Positions 8,176-18,560 of a stretch of DNA of 64,000 bases are shown here, one piece after another. The DNA is taken from positions 494,230 to 558,229 of the forward strand of contig JANQQE010000024.1 of the NCBI GenBank assembly GCA_028285105.1, in the 5' to 3' direction. Numbering within the stretch: the first letter of the stretch is position 1; every line of letters begins with the position of its first letter. Position numbers and translations under genes: made by a program. The DNA is from Alphaproteobacteria bacterium. GTDB taxonomy: Bacteria > Planctomycetota > Phycisphaerae > UBA1845. The notes below the pieces were generated by a model. That model was not told the origin of the DNA and did not search any database. It saw only the letters and a program-made list of their open reading frames with translations.

Positions 8176-11100
8176 TTACGGACCGGTGACTGCGTTCTGG
8201 AACGACTGCATATCGCACTCGTCGATGATGCCATCGCCATTGAAGTCACCACAACCGCAGGCGTAGAAGCCCGGGAGTCCACCAAACGAACCAGCCACAA
8301 CACCAGTACCAGTACCGTTCGGTCCCGGCAGACCACCCGTGAGCGGGTTGTCGGTGGCATTTGACGGATCCTGACTACCACATTCCTGCATCAACTGGTA
8401 GTCGGTTGCATCGACATCGCCGTCACCGTCGAGGTCACCAGCGAGCTGACCAGCTGGGCAGCATTCGTCCGGCGTACCGTCGGTCGGGAACAAGTCGATA
8501 CTGTTACCGCCATTGGGCTGAACGTCATCACTGTCCAGACGTCCGTTGTTGTTGCAGTCGCCTTCGCACTCGTCCGGAATGGTGTTGGCGTTGTCGTCAG
8601 CAGCGGTACCGCCGGCGATTTCACCAAGGTCAACCAATCCGTTCTCGTTGCAGTCGGCCGCACCACCAGTGATCTGGCACTCGTCCGGAACGCCATCCGC
8701 ATCGGCATCGCCGCTTCCACCACCTGAGCGGTAGAACTGGCAACCGAATTGATTGGACGGATCGCCGAATGCAACACAAGTCGCACCCGAATCGTACCAG
8801 CCGATGTGCAGGAATCCGTCGTCCGGATCACCATTGTCGACCAGACCACCAAAGGCAGTGTCGCAATTGTCCGGTACGCCGTTGGCGTTGCAGTCGGCGG
8901 CAGTATCGCCACCTGTACAACCGGCGGCTCCACTGTCGATCTCGCACGGATCGAGACAGCTGGTATCGACGCCGGTGAGGCGGGCAATGTCACCCAGCAC
9001 CGTTGCAACCGTATCAAACGTACAGTCTTCGTCGCAGTCCTGACAACGGTCCGGAATGTCGTCACCGTTCTTGTCGTTGTCGACACTGGCTCCCGGGACA
9101 GCAGCGGTGTTCTCGACCCACAAGAGGTCGTTCAAACCGTCGAAGTCGCAATCCGGGAACGTCTGATACGTGAAGTTATCGAACCAGTACGCTGCGTCAT
9201 TACCGGTTCCGTACTGACCATTGTTCTCGTCATCCGAGATTCGGATCAGAATCTGCGAGTCTCCACCACTCGTGCGCTGGTTGGTACCAACTTGAGCGAT
9301 CGAGGTCACCGTCTGAGTTTCAGCATGTTCACCTTCACTGTGAATGCTTGGATTCACGAGGAAGTCGAACGCCGACTGATCAGTTTCCGAGTAGCCGCGG
9401 ACACGGCCGGTGCGATTCAGAATCTCAATACCGGCAGACAAACCAGCAGCGCTTTGATAGCCGGTCTGAACATTGACAGCCGAGGTTGAACTGTACTGAC
9501 GCGCACCACTGGTGATACCGAGCATTTCGATATCGATCGTTCCGTCCGCGGTGACGTCCGGACGCATTCGCAGTCCAACGTTACCGTTACCGGCTCCGAG
9601 GAACGGTGCGGCATTCAATGCTGTACTCGTACCAATGACAGCCGGGCCGTCAAGGCAGAGGTCGAGGATTTCAACCTGGACGAAACCAATGTCACCTGAG
9701 GTGGTGACCTGTCCACGCCAATCCCAACCCCAGAGTTCAATGTCAGCATCGGGGATGGCCACTTGGCGAGGACCGACGATGAGGCCGTCCGGTCCAACCG
9801 TTCCAGCACCACGATCCTGAACAATCAGGAATTGGTTACCTGTTTTGAAGCCTGCGGCAGCGTCATCTGAAATGACACCATCGGCATCAAGGAATGCACG
9901 CCAACCCTCCTGACCTTCAATCAGACCGGTCGCAAAGCCTTCAAAGCTCTGATCATGGTCGGCGAGTTCACATACATCGAGCGTACCGTTGGCGTTCAAG
10001 TCGAGGCCGTTGCTGTTGGCGATTTCGAACGAATCGGGCAAACCGTTGTGGTTGCAATCGCCACAATAACCTTCGCAGTGGTCCAAAACGCCGTTGGTGT
10101 TCAAGTCTTCACTCGGATCGAATCCGATCTGGAGACTGTCGCAAACGCCATCCAAGTCACAATCGACATCGTTCGAGCCGTCAGCAAGCTTGTAAGCGCT
10201 GCAAGGCACTTGCTCTTCAGACGACTTGTACGTGATGCAATCAAGTGTCACGGTTCCACCAGCAGGCGCGCCTAGACCACTTGTGTTGGCGTCATTCTGC
10301 AATGTAAAGCGGTGCATGAACGCGAACGCACCAGCACCCTGAACACGTGGGCTGAACGTGGCAATTGGAGCGCCGTCCCAATAAAGGGTACCGGCATCTT
10401 CAAGATCAAAATTCGTCGACAGGTAGTCAATTTCAAGGCGAACATTGTGTGAAACACCTGCACCTGTGAACCAATCGACGCCTGTATTCTCGGTTCCAGT
10501 ACCGTGGAACAGATTGATCTCACGACTTCCATCTGCACGGGTTTCAAACTGCAGGAATGCTCTCCATGAGTTGGTCGCCGTGTCAAAGATGTTGTCGAAG
10601 AAGAAGTCCCAATCGACTTGATAGTTGTCGTCCGAGAAGGCAATGTCGAACGAAATTGAGTGGATCGACGGAACAAAGTTGACAACTGTTCCAACATCCG
10701 GTGATGAGAACGGAATCGCTGGTGACTGATAACCGAGCGAGCGGGCAAAGTCTTCTGTGACGACCAGTGTTTTGGCGCCACCGCAAGTGCCAATGCCACC
10801 CGCAGTCACGTCTGCAACACCGACTTCACCTGTAAACGCTGCAGCATCGAAGTCGATCGAAGCCCAATCAGCATTGACCACGCCTGTCGGATCCGGCGTC
10901 GGCGTATCGTCACCATCGAATGGCTGATCGTGAACCGGGGCGATTGCATAATCTGCATCTGCGTCACCAGTGTCTTCAAAGTCCATAATGGCGCAAAGAC
11001 CTGCGCACGCATCCGGGATACCGTTGGTGTCGAAGTCGTTGGCATCGTTAAACAGGATGTCACAGAAGTCATCTTCACCGTTCGCATTACAGTCGCGAAT

Positions 11101-12684
11101 AACACGTTCGCAAATATCGATGACGGCATTCTGATCGCAGTCAATCGAAATGAGGCCATCGCCATCCGGATCGGTCACATCGAGATCGCAAGCATCCGGA
11201 ATTCCGTTGTTTTGGCAGTCTGTCTCAAGTCCCGAAGCAATGTCACAATCGTCCGGAATACCGTTGGAGTTGCAATCGTTAAATTCTACCTGACAATCGT
11301 CAGGAATGTTGTCATTGTTGCAGTCTTCTGCCGAACCTGCGGCAATTTCTTCAACGTCAAACAAGCCGTTGAAGTTACAGTCGAGGCATTCGCAATCGTC
11401 GATGATATCGTTGCCCGCGATAGCCGCTGAACACAGCGTTCCGTCGTCATCACTCGGTGAAATATCGAGCTGGATCTCGTCAACGATACCATTGGTATCG
11501 CAGTCCGTATCGCTTGAACCTCTGGCCACAAAATTCATCGACAATTGATTAACGGTCGAAACAAACTGGAATGCTTCGTTGCAGTTAAACACGCCGTTTT
11601 GCGAATCGAAATCTCCCCATGCGAAAGTGTTTCCAAAGCTGATGGGCGTATCATTACCAAACGTCAACCAACCGCCCGGGAAACCGCTTCCAGCGCCTAG
11701 CAGTGCATCACTGCAAGCATCGACCGGAGCTGTATCAAGACCGTTGCTACCCGCGTTGGCAATACCAAGACGGACCGAAACCAGCGTCTGATTCTGCAAT
11801 TGACGAAGCGCCAAGCCAGTCGCTGAACTGCCAGAACTCAAGTCACCGACGCCAAACGGAATTCCACGACCCAGGTTATTGAACGCACCTGCGCCGACGG
11901 TATTCACCTTGACACCGTTTGCATCGATAACACGTTCAGCGGCATCCCCAAAACCGGTGACCACGCCGGTCAAGAGATTGACGCGACGAACAGCGCTTCC
12001 CGCGATTGAAAGGTTACATGCTGGCGAAGCAGCGTCACGTCCAAGGTTCGCAACGACGCGACCGTAGATTTCGCCCTCGATCGGAACGTCATCGCTGACG
12101 TTTGCACAGGCGGCTACGACATTTTCGTCCAAGTCGAAAAACGTAATTTCGGCCCAAGTATCGACTTCAGGAGTCGTCGCAATCAGCAGCGTGACAAGAT
12201 CAAATTCCTCGATCACAAAGGCTTGGCCTTTGTTACCGAACGGAATCGAAATCATGTCGTCTGCCACAAAGTTATTCGTGAAGCTGGCGATCGCGTTGAA
12301 ACCAGATGCGTCATAGAGGTCAATATCGTTGTCGCCCAACGCACGATTGTTATCCATGCCAAACTGATGCACAGGGTGCTGGGTGTTTGAACCCGGCTGA
12401 TCGACAACGCGGCCCTTCATCTGAACGGCAACGCCATGTTCCGGAATGTCATACTGCATCATGACTACGTTGCCGTTTTTCTCGACCACCGTAGCATCGG
12501 TCCACTTCAAGTCTTTGAAGTCAACCGTTTTTTCGGCCTCGCGGTGGGGCGATGCAGGCGCTGAGCCATTCTTCATCCCGGCCGCAGCCTGATCTTCCGC
12601 GTGGGCGAAAGACGGTATGCCGAGGAGCGCACCGACGGCGATGGCCGCGGCTGTCCTCATCAGATCCGATCTTAATCTTACCAC
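8176..12684 (-). CDS. Giant secreted protein with Asp/Asn/Cys calcium-type repeats and dockerin-like C-terminus
   Basis: 1502 residues from a GTG with AGGAGG six to seven bases upstream. A signal peptide (AVGALLGIPSFAHA) is followed by a roughly 360-residue region without a clear family. Three clusters of a short repeat of the form DCNxNGxxDxC follow, at about residues 391-565, 841-905 and 1176-1400; examples are DCNSNGIPDDCD and DCNANGVPDNCD. Lectin- or MAM-like beta domains lie between the clusters. The repeats resemble thrombospondin type 3 or other calcium-binding loops. The last 90 residues carry paired loops, DLDGDGDVDATDYQ and DFNGDGIIDECDMQ, like a dockerin. It probably sits on the surface or is released, as a structural or adhesive protein; the ligand is unknown. 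A strong terminator follows. Confidence 0.85.
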   Translation of the reverse strand: MVRLRSDLMRTAAAIAVGALLGIPSFAHAEDQAAAGMKNGSAPASPHREAEKTVDFKDLKWTDATVVEKNGNVVMMQYDIPEHGVAVQMKGRVVDQPGSNTQHPVHQFGMDNNRALGDNDIDLYDASGFNAIASFTNNFVADDMISIPFGNKGQAFVIEEFDLVTLLIATTPEVDTWAEITFFDLDENVVAACANVSDDVPIEGEIYGRVVANLGRDAASPACNLSIAGSAVRRVNLLTGVVTGFGDAAERVIDANGVKVNTVGAGAFNNLGRGIPFGVGDLSSGSSATGLALRQLQNQTLVSVRLGIANAGSNGLDTAPVDACSDALLGAGSGFPGGWLTFGNDTPISFGNTFAWGDFDSQNGVFNCNEAFQFVSTVNQLSMNFVARGSSDTDCDTNGIVDEIQLDISPSDDDGTLCSAAIAGNDIIDDCECLDCNFNGLFDVEEIAAGSAEDCNNDNIPDDCQVEFNDCNSNGIPDDCDIASGLETDCQNNGIPDACDLDVTDPDGDGLISIDCDQNAVIDICERVIRDCNANGEDDFCDILFNDANDFDTNGIPDACAGLCAIMDFEDTGDADADYAIAPVHDQPFDGDDTPTPDPTGVVNADWASIDFDAAAFTGEVGVADVTAGGIGTCGGAKTLVVTEDFARSLGYQSPAIPFSSPDVGTVVNFVPSIHSISFDIAFSDDNYQVDWDFFFDNIFDTATNSWRAFLQFETRADGSREINLFHGTGTENTGVDWFTGAGVSHNVRLEIDYLSTNFDLEDAGTLYWDGAPIATFSPRVQGAGAFAFMHRFTLQNDANTSGLGAPAGGTVTLDCITYKSSEEQVPCSAYKLADGSNDVDCDLDGVCDSLQIGFDPSEDLNTNGVLDHCEGYCGDCNHNGLPDSFEIANSNGLDLNANGTLDVCELADHDQSFEGFATGLIEGQEGWRAFLDADGVISDDAAAGFKTGNQFLIVQDRGAGTVGPDGLIVGPRQVAIPDADIELWGWDWRGQVTTSGDIGFVQVEILDLCLDGPAVIGTSTALNAAPFLGAGNGNVGLRMRPDVTADGTIDIEMLGITSGARQYSSTSAVNVQTGYQSAAGLSAGIEILNRTGRVRGYSETDQSAFDFLVNPSIHSEGEHAETQTVTSIAQVGTNQRTSGGDSQILIRISDDENNGQYGTGNDAAYWFDNFTYQTFPDCDFDGLNDLLWVENTAAVPGASVDNDKNGDDIPDRCQDCDEDCTFDTVATVLGDIARLTGVDTSCLDPCEIDSGAAGCTGGDTAADCNANGVPDNCDTAFGGLVDNGDPDDGFLHIGWYDSGATCVAFGDPSNQFGCQFYRSGGGSGDADADGVPDECQITGGAADCNENGLVDLGEIAGGTAADDNANTIPDECEGDCNNNGRLDSDDVQPNGGNSIDLFPTDGTPDECCPAGQLAGDLDGDGDVDATDYQLMQECGSQDPSNATDNPLTGGLPGPNGTGTGVVAGSFGGLPGFYACGCGDFNGDGIIDECDMQSFQNAVTGP

Positions 12685-14069
12685 TTGTGTTCCTCCTAAT
12701 GTGATTAGATACCGATACCCCTCGCGCGGCGCGCGGGGAGCGTCATTAACTTTGTTACGCTTGATTCTTACTTAGTCCTGATTCGATGCTTCGCTCTGAT
12801 TCGGTTGTTCCTGCATCAATTCTTTGCGAGATGAAAGACCGAGCCGCTTCAAGCCGGCCACTGTGAGATGTGCCGCTCCTTTTCCTTCCCGCTTCTTTTT
12901 GACCAGGCAACGTCGTTCGACGCAAACGACGCTCTTCGCCTGAATGGTTCGTCTTCAAACGGATCTCGCAAACCGCCGGTGGTGAAGGGTTCACCAAAGA
13001 CAAACCGTTATTGCATTGCGCTTCAGATCGCCTGCTCTGAATCTCGCCGAATTCTTCAGACCCTCTACCCGAACGACGACGCATTCCTTCTTGAATCCAT
13101 TTTCTGGTGCCATCATGAATCGCACCGAAACAAATCAAGGAACGGCTGGCAAAGAACCGGCAGCGATCGAACCTGTTGATGTGTGCAATTCGTTCAAACG
13201 GCAACCACAAATACCGAATGCGACAGTGCGCGACAGCAACAACTGAATTCCCCGCAACGGATTCCATCATGAAATGGATTCCTTATCTTGCAGGCACTGC
13301 CGCAGATGCCAAGATTGCGCACACACCCCGATTTCACCTTCTATTGCAAGACGCATTCTAACCTTTCACGCTCCCTTAAATCAACCCTGCGTAGCGTTAC
13401 ATTTCCGACACAAATTCACTGAAATGAATCAATTCCGAAATGCCAAGCACATTAAGGTTTTCGGCGCAATTGAAGCACTTCTTCGCCTTCTTGGCGTGAA
13501 AAAGCCGGATACGTGTCTCAAACATCATTATTGGACGAGGCGACCGAATTGTGCCGTCAAGCCCGTCAACCAAATGGAAAACCCTGCAATGATGCCTGGC
13601 TGTCGTTGACGCCAGGGTGGCATCAGCTCCGAATGAGGTTCATCCTCTCGATCCACAATGACCGTTGAGCCCCACCAACCCAGTTCACCTATTCATCTCC
13701 GGAGCAATAAAGCGGCAGGTCCGATACGGTTGACGACCTCTTTGGGCGTCCTTATAAATGCCTGCGACTGCTACGTCAGCCGGCGGAAACTGATTTCAGA
13801 GAATTATGCTTGAAACGAATTTGGTCCTTCCAGAGCTTCAAAGATAGCCAGCTAACGGACTTAGCTTTACGAACCCAGATTTCGACATATTTGGGTTAAG
13901 CCGCACCGAGCGAACTTGGAATTTCGAAGTGCTGGGGTTTCGGGCGGACCCAATTGCGTGCGTACTGGGAGTATGCGTGCAACGAATAGCTGCAAGATCA
14001 ACGGCGCTTGGCGGACTCATCGCAGACCGACATGCAGCCTACTTTATCCAACAGACCGGAGTTTCGCAG
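12685..14069. other. 1.4 kb intergenic region between divergent giant genes
   Basis: No ORF here is convincing; the minus-strand ORF 12755-13270 and the plus-strand ORF 13274-13609 lack a signal, domain or good ribosome binding site. Contents I can point to are a GC-rich near-palindrome around 12717-12741, a stem-loop CCTGGC/GCCAGG at 13594-13615, and a promoter at 13730-13758. The size and divergent arrangement suggest a regulatory region for both surface-protein genes. Confidence 0.4.
13730..13758 (+). promoter_or_regulatory. Sigma-70-type promoter for the FG-GAP lipoprotein gene
   Basis: TTGACG (13730-13735), a 17-base spacer and TATAAA (13753-13758) make a near-consensus promoter. The start point would be near 13765, giving a 5' leader of about 300 bases before the chosen ATG at 14070. 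Confidence 0.5.
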
Positions 14070-17000
14070 ATGAGATTAATGGGGAATGCGTCACCATCGA
14101 AGTCAACTTGGAAACACATTCGGCGATGTGGCACATCTGCCTTAACTATAGCAATTGCAATAATTTGCGCTGGATGTCCCGTCGCCGATCCCGGTGACGG
14201 TAGCGGTGGCGACAATGGCGACTTGAGCGCATCCATCGCGTTCTTCAGCAATATCCGGCTTTCGGGCGAGCAAAACGTCACGATCGTCTATACGACCAGC
14301 GCCTCTGCAACAACCATTTCTGCCTTCTACGTTCCTGTTTCCAGCACCGCGATCGATGCTCCAGCGACAGGAGCCGAGGTTATCTTTGCCAATAATCTGA
14401 CGGCGGGGACAAATCAAACCACGACTCTGAACACGTTGAACATACCGTCCGGTCTGTATCGAATCGGTTTGAATGTCGGTAATGCTACAGGAACCATCAA
14501 GGTATTCAGCCAAGGCACGGTTGAATTGACCGAATTGCCAACTCCAGTCTTTGAGGAGCCAGACCGCGACCTTCAAATCGTCGCAGGCACGCCGGTGGAT
14601 ATTCGTATTGACGTTGGTGATGACGAGAATGCCGTGCAATGGCGACTCTTCTTTGTCGAAGCCAACACCTCAACTGAAGGGCTGCCCGCCAATCAAATCG
14701 GCGATGTGATTGCAACGGGGGCAGCCAGCCAGATCATCACCATCTGGAACACAACCGGACTGGCCAACGGCACGTATCGAATTGGAATTTCCGTCACCGA
14801 TACCGGTCAGTCGATTGACTCGGCAGTCAACAATGGCGAGACCATTCCGGCACCGACATTCAATGCGTTTTCGGTAACCATTGTCGACGAGGTGCCTGAG
14901 CGCACTCCGCCCACGGTTGTCGTTAATCAGCCCTCGTCGGATATTGAGATCCTCGGTTCGGAGACAACGCTGATTCAGTTTGAAGTGTCGCGATTCGAAG
15001 CGGCGACACAATTCGAAAAAGTGACACCATTCTACGATCCCGACGACATTGCAACAAATGGTAACGAAGTTCCGATTGGTCAGCCGTTCGAACCGTTCCC
15101 GCTTGAAACATCCAATGTCGTATTTGCAGGCGACATGATCGATCTGGGCGAGACCGTATTCATTGGCGTTCGTGCGGAAGACGGAGTTGGAGACCCGGTG
15201 ACGGCTTACGCCTCAGGAACGATTACACGTCTCGACCCCGATGCCGCACGTTTGACGGTCACGCAACCGACCAACGCGCTCGCGCAAAAACCCAACAGTA
15301 TCATCAACGTGGCTTGGCAGATCGATAACCTGCCAACCACCGCCAATGCAGAAGTCGACATTTTCGTGAGGCGTATCGGTGCTGACGGTAATCCAATCAA
15401 TGCAACGCTTATCGACAGCGACAAGAGCAACGATGCTCCGATTCCGCTGACTCAGAACTCGGCGAGTTTCCCGGCGCCATTGCCTGGTAAATTCCGAATC
15501 ACGGTACGTCTTACATTCACGGATAATTCAGCCGACGATCTCGTCGATGATGCACCGGTCGATATTCAGATTTCGACCCTGCCCACGATTTTCTGGCTCG
15601 GTTCACTCCTCAATGCCAACCCGCAAATCAAAGGGGCAATCTTCGAAGGGGTTCAATTCGAAGACAATGCAGGTTCTGCTTTTGAAGGCGGGGAGGACTT
15701 TGACGGCGACGGGTTGGACGAGACGATTATTGTCAGTCGCTACGGCAAGCCGGAATTTGTGAACCCGAACGGAGTTGGAGCGGGCGAAGCTTACATGCTG
15801 CGAGGCACGCAAAACCGATATTCCGGACGATTAAATCTTAACTCAGTGGCCAACACGATCCCCGGTTTCGTATTCACAGGAGTTGCTCCAGATCCGGCAC
15901 TCTTCCCGACAGAGACCGACGGTATCGCCAGCGTTTTCATTTCGGGCGATGCGGATGACGACCAGATTGGCGAATTGGTATTCGGATTCCCATACGTCTT
16001 TTCTGGTGATTCGACATTTCTGCAAGACCCGTTGGCTGGCCCTGCATTGACGACCAGCAACGGATTCATCGAGAATTTTTGCCCACTGGGCGTAAACTGG
16101 CCTCAGTTTACCAGAGGCGGCGTCGTGATTGTCAGCAGCCGCAATACTCAACTCATGTCACAGGAAGACGATAACGCCAACCGGCAGTGCCCGCTGGAGC
16201 GTGTCGGCCAACTGTTTGAATCCAATGATGGCACTGCTTTCAACACACGGGTTCGACCCGAACCAGGCGAGGGAACTCTCTGTACCGGAAACTGGATGGC
16301 AGATCAGTTGTCGTTTATCGACTCTGAAGGCAATTGCCCCAACGACGACCCGCCTGGAGGACCGCCCAACTTCATTGGCTGCTCCGATGATCTGGGCGGT
16401 GACGGAGAGAGAGAAACGCTGGTTCACCCGAAGTTCGGCTTTGATCCGAGACTTGCGGACCCCTATCCTTGCAGATTCATTACTGGTGCGCCTTGGCCAT
16501 GCAGTTCTCAGGATACTAGCGGTAGTCTGTCGATGGGTTGTCCTACATTCGACCTTACTCAAACAGGCTGCGATCCGTTTCAGGCTTTGATTTTTGGTGC
16601 GACTCTATGTAGCCAAACGATCGATATTGACGTTGCTGTTCCTCCTGGCGATCCGCTCGCCGATCCGACTTGCGAAGCTGGCAAGAATTTGGTCCGGCCA
16701 ATTCTCGAAGCGGGTTTTCAGGAATTGGCGCTATTGGAGCCACCCCTGTTTGAGTTTTTGAGCGGGTTCCATCCGCAGCGCCTCGATGGGGTCGCTACGG
16801 ACTTGAATCCAAACTGGAACGACATCAGGCGGTCACCGGGAGACGCAAGTTTCTCAGTTGAGCAATCGCTTATCGGGTGCCGCATCATTGGGGAACGGGT
16901 TTACGATGGATTCGGAACATCCATTGCTCAACGTGACGACAACCTGATCATTTCTGCACCGTTCAGCAACGACGTCGCACTTGACGGTGGGATTGCATTT

Positions 17001-18416
17001 TCAGTCAACGACTTCGAAACGTTCGGGACTGGATCAACTCGGTTACCAAGCCTCTGGCAATTGCCCGATGGGTTCAATCCACGTGAATATCAGAACGCAG
17101 CCCCACCTCCGCAACCGCATATGTACCTTGCGAACGGTTCCAGTCACTTTGGCGGTGCGACGCGACCTGGCGCAATACCCGGCAGCGGAGGTTTCACGGA
17201 TGTCAGCGGATTCGATATCTTTGGGGATACCAACGAGCGCATTCAGAATTTGAAGGGAATCCCGGACTTTAACCAGGACGCTCGAGCAGACGTGGCGATG
17301 GGAGCGCCATTTGCTGACATCGACGACAACGGTACACCTGACGGGGCTGTCTACATTGTCTTCAGCCGCGCCGAATCTCTGGAAGAAGACATTTCGGTAT
17401 CTGACCTCAAGCGTGCCCCATCTGATCCGGAGAGACTTTCAGGTACATTGATTCGCGAAGCCTTCGACAGTGAGCAGCGTTTCGGTGAATCGCTGGATGG
17501 CGATTTCGACTTCAACAAAGACGGCGTTGCCGACATTGTCGTTGGCAACCCTGATGGCAACGGCGGAACGGGCGAAGTGATCATCGTTTTTGGCGACTCC
17601 GATCTCATCAGCCCTGAAAATGGGATTCCGATCGAAACCGAAGGGGGCAATCTCGGTTTGCTCGATCGACGCGAGGGCGCTCGCATTCGTGGGATCGAGA
17701 TCGGCAGCGAGTTTGGTTTCAACATTCGAAACATCGGCGACATCGACGGAGACGGCGGAAACGATTTGGCCATCGCCGCGCCCAACGCCACACCCATGTT
17801 TGACGGCAATCCCAATGACTCGGTCGATGTACTTGACACACCGGGTCTCGATGGCAACCTCGATGGAATTCGCGACGACGTCTCCGGTCCAACAGGCGTT
17901 CGAGATTTCGCAATCGACAAGAACGATGAACTTGCCCACGCCGGATTGGTTTACATCATCTTGAGTTCAAACAACACCGCCAACTTCCCGGACGTATTCG
18001 GCGGAGTGATGGACATCTCCATTTCGGCACTCGGTTCGGACAAGCTCGAAGGATCGATTATCGTCGGTCATCGCGGCGATCGCTTTGCACCAAATGGTAC
18101 GCAGCTTTACGAAGGCGACTTCCTTGCTGGTGGCGATGCGGGGCAGGACATGACCGTGACCATCCACGGTGTTGACATCAACTATGGCGGCAACCCGAGC
18201 AAAGCACCTGAACTATTCCCCGCGCTTGGCGGTGGCACGTTGGAGCGTCCTCGCGGTCGCGGGTTTGGTATTGGACGGTTGGGCGACATCGACGGTGATG
18301 GTTTGGGAGACTTCGCCCTGGGTTCGCAACTTGCCGACCCGCGTGTCAATTCGGTCACCGGCCAAGGCACCAAGAACGGTGGAGAAGCCTACATCCTTTA
18401 TGGTTTCACGCCGTAA
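14070..18416 (+). CDS. Large FG-GAP repeat lipoprotein
   Basis: About 1448 residues from the ATG at 14070, which has GGAG eight bases upstream and gives a lipoprotein signal with lipobox IICAGC; the ORF's first ATG at 13929 adds 47 unlikely residues. The N-terminal 500 residues contain several immunoglobulin-like domains (PTVVVNQPSSDIEILGSETT, LTVTQPTNALAQKPNS). The C-terminal part carries FG-GAP repeats as in integrin alpha beta-propellers, with calcium loops DFDGDGLDETI (about 542), DADDDQIGELVFG (627), DFNQDARADVAMG (1066), DFNKDGVADIVVG (1147), DIDGDGGNDLAIA (1224) and DIDGDGLGDFALG (1406). A Cys-rich insert of about 400 residues separates the second and third. It is presumably membrane-anchored with a surface-exposed propeller; the partner is unknown. 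Confidence 0.85.
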   Translation: MRLMGNASPSKSTWKHIRRCGTSALTIAIAIICAGCPVADPGDGSGGDNGDLSASIAFFSNIRLSGEQNVTIVYTTSASATTISAFYVPVSSTAIDAPATGAEVIFANNLTAGTNQTTTLNTLNIPSGLYRIGLNVGNATGTIKVFSQGTVELTELPTPVFEEPDRDLQIVAGTPVDIRIDVGDDENAVQWRLFFVEANTSTEGLPANQIGDVIATGAASQIITIWNTTGLANGTYRIGISVTDTGQSIDSAVNNGETIPAPTFNAFSVTIVDEVPERTPPTVVVNQPSSDIEILGSETTLIQFEVSRFEAATQFEKVTPFYDPDDIATNGNEVPIGQPFEPFPLETSNVVFAGDMIDLGETVFIGVRAEDGVGDPVTAYASGTITRLDPDAARLTVTQPTNALAQKPNSIINVAWQIDNLPTTANAEVDIFVRRIGADGNPINATLIDSDKSNDAPIPLTQNSASFPAPLPGKFRITVRLTFTDNSADDLVDDAPVDIQISTLPTIFWLGSLLNANPQIKGAIFEGVQFEDNAGSAFEGGEDFDGDGLDETIIVSRYGKPEFVNPNGVGAGEAYMLRGTQNRYSGRLNLNSVANTIPGFVFTGVAPDPALFPTETDGIASVFISGDADDDQIGELVFGFPYVFSGDSTFLQDPLAGPALTTSNGFIENFCPLGVNWPQFTRGGVVIVSSRNTQLMSQEDDNANRQCPLERVGQLFESNDGTAFNTRVRPEPGEGTLCTGNWMADQLSFIDSEGNCPNDDPPGGPPNFIGCSDDLGGDGERETLVHPKFGFDPRLADPYPCRFITGAPWPCSSQDTSGSLSMGCPTFDLTQTGCDPFQALIFGATLCSQTIDIDVAVPPGDPLADPTCEAGKNLVRPILEAGFQELALLEPPLFEFLSGFHPQRLDGVATDLNPNWNDIRRSPGDASFSVEQSLIGCRIIGERVYDGFGTSIAQRDDNLIISAPFSNDVALDGGIAFSVNDFETFGTGSTRLPSLWQLPDGFNPREYQNAAPPPQPHMYLANGSSHFGGATRPGAIPGSGGFTDVSGFDIFGDTNERIQNLKGIPDFNQDARADVAMGAPFADIDDNGTPDGAVYIVFSRAESLEEDISVSDLKRAPSDPERLSGTLIREAFDSEQRFGESLDGDFDFNKDGVADIVVGNPDGNGGTGEVIIVFGDSDLISPENGIPIETEGGNLGLLDRREGARIRGIEIGSEFGFNIRNIGDIDGDGGNDLAIAAPNATPMFDGNPNDSVDVLDTPGLDGNLDGIRDDVSGPTGVRDFAIDKNDELAHAGLVYIILSSNNTANFPDVFGGVMDISISALGSDKLEGSIIVGHRGDRFAPNGTQLYEGDFLAGGDAGQDMTVTIHGVDINYGGNPSKAPELFPALGGGTLERPRGRGFGIGRLGDIDGDGLGDFALGSQLADPRVNSVTGQGTKNGGEAYILYGFTP

Positions 18417-18440
18417 CCTGCGCAACTTCCCAGATTCCTT

Positions 18441-18474
18441 TAAGCCGTCAGGTTCTTCCTGGCGGCTTTTTTCG
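18441..18474 (+). terminator. Rho-independent terminator after the FG-GAP gene
   Basis: AAGCCGTCAGG and CCTGGCGGCTT pair with one G-T pair around the loop TTCTT and are followed directly by TTTTT. It lies 25 bases after the stop codon. Confidence 0.9.
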
Positions 18475-18560
18475 TGGGTTTGCGGGTATCGCGACGCCGA
18501 TGACGTGCAGGGATCGGGGTTGGCTTGTATACTCCCGAGGCAATGCTACAAAGGAATGTG

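Noticed and set aside
12717-12741. GC-rich near-palindrome (CGCGCGGCGCGCGG core) as a possible terminator
   Set aside because: It lies in the 5' leader of a minus-strand gene, has no T run, and the arms leave too small a loop when fully paired.
12755-13270. 171-codon minus-strand ORF in the large intergenic region
   Set aside because: Basic, low-complexity product, no ribosome binding site and no recognisable domain.
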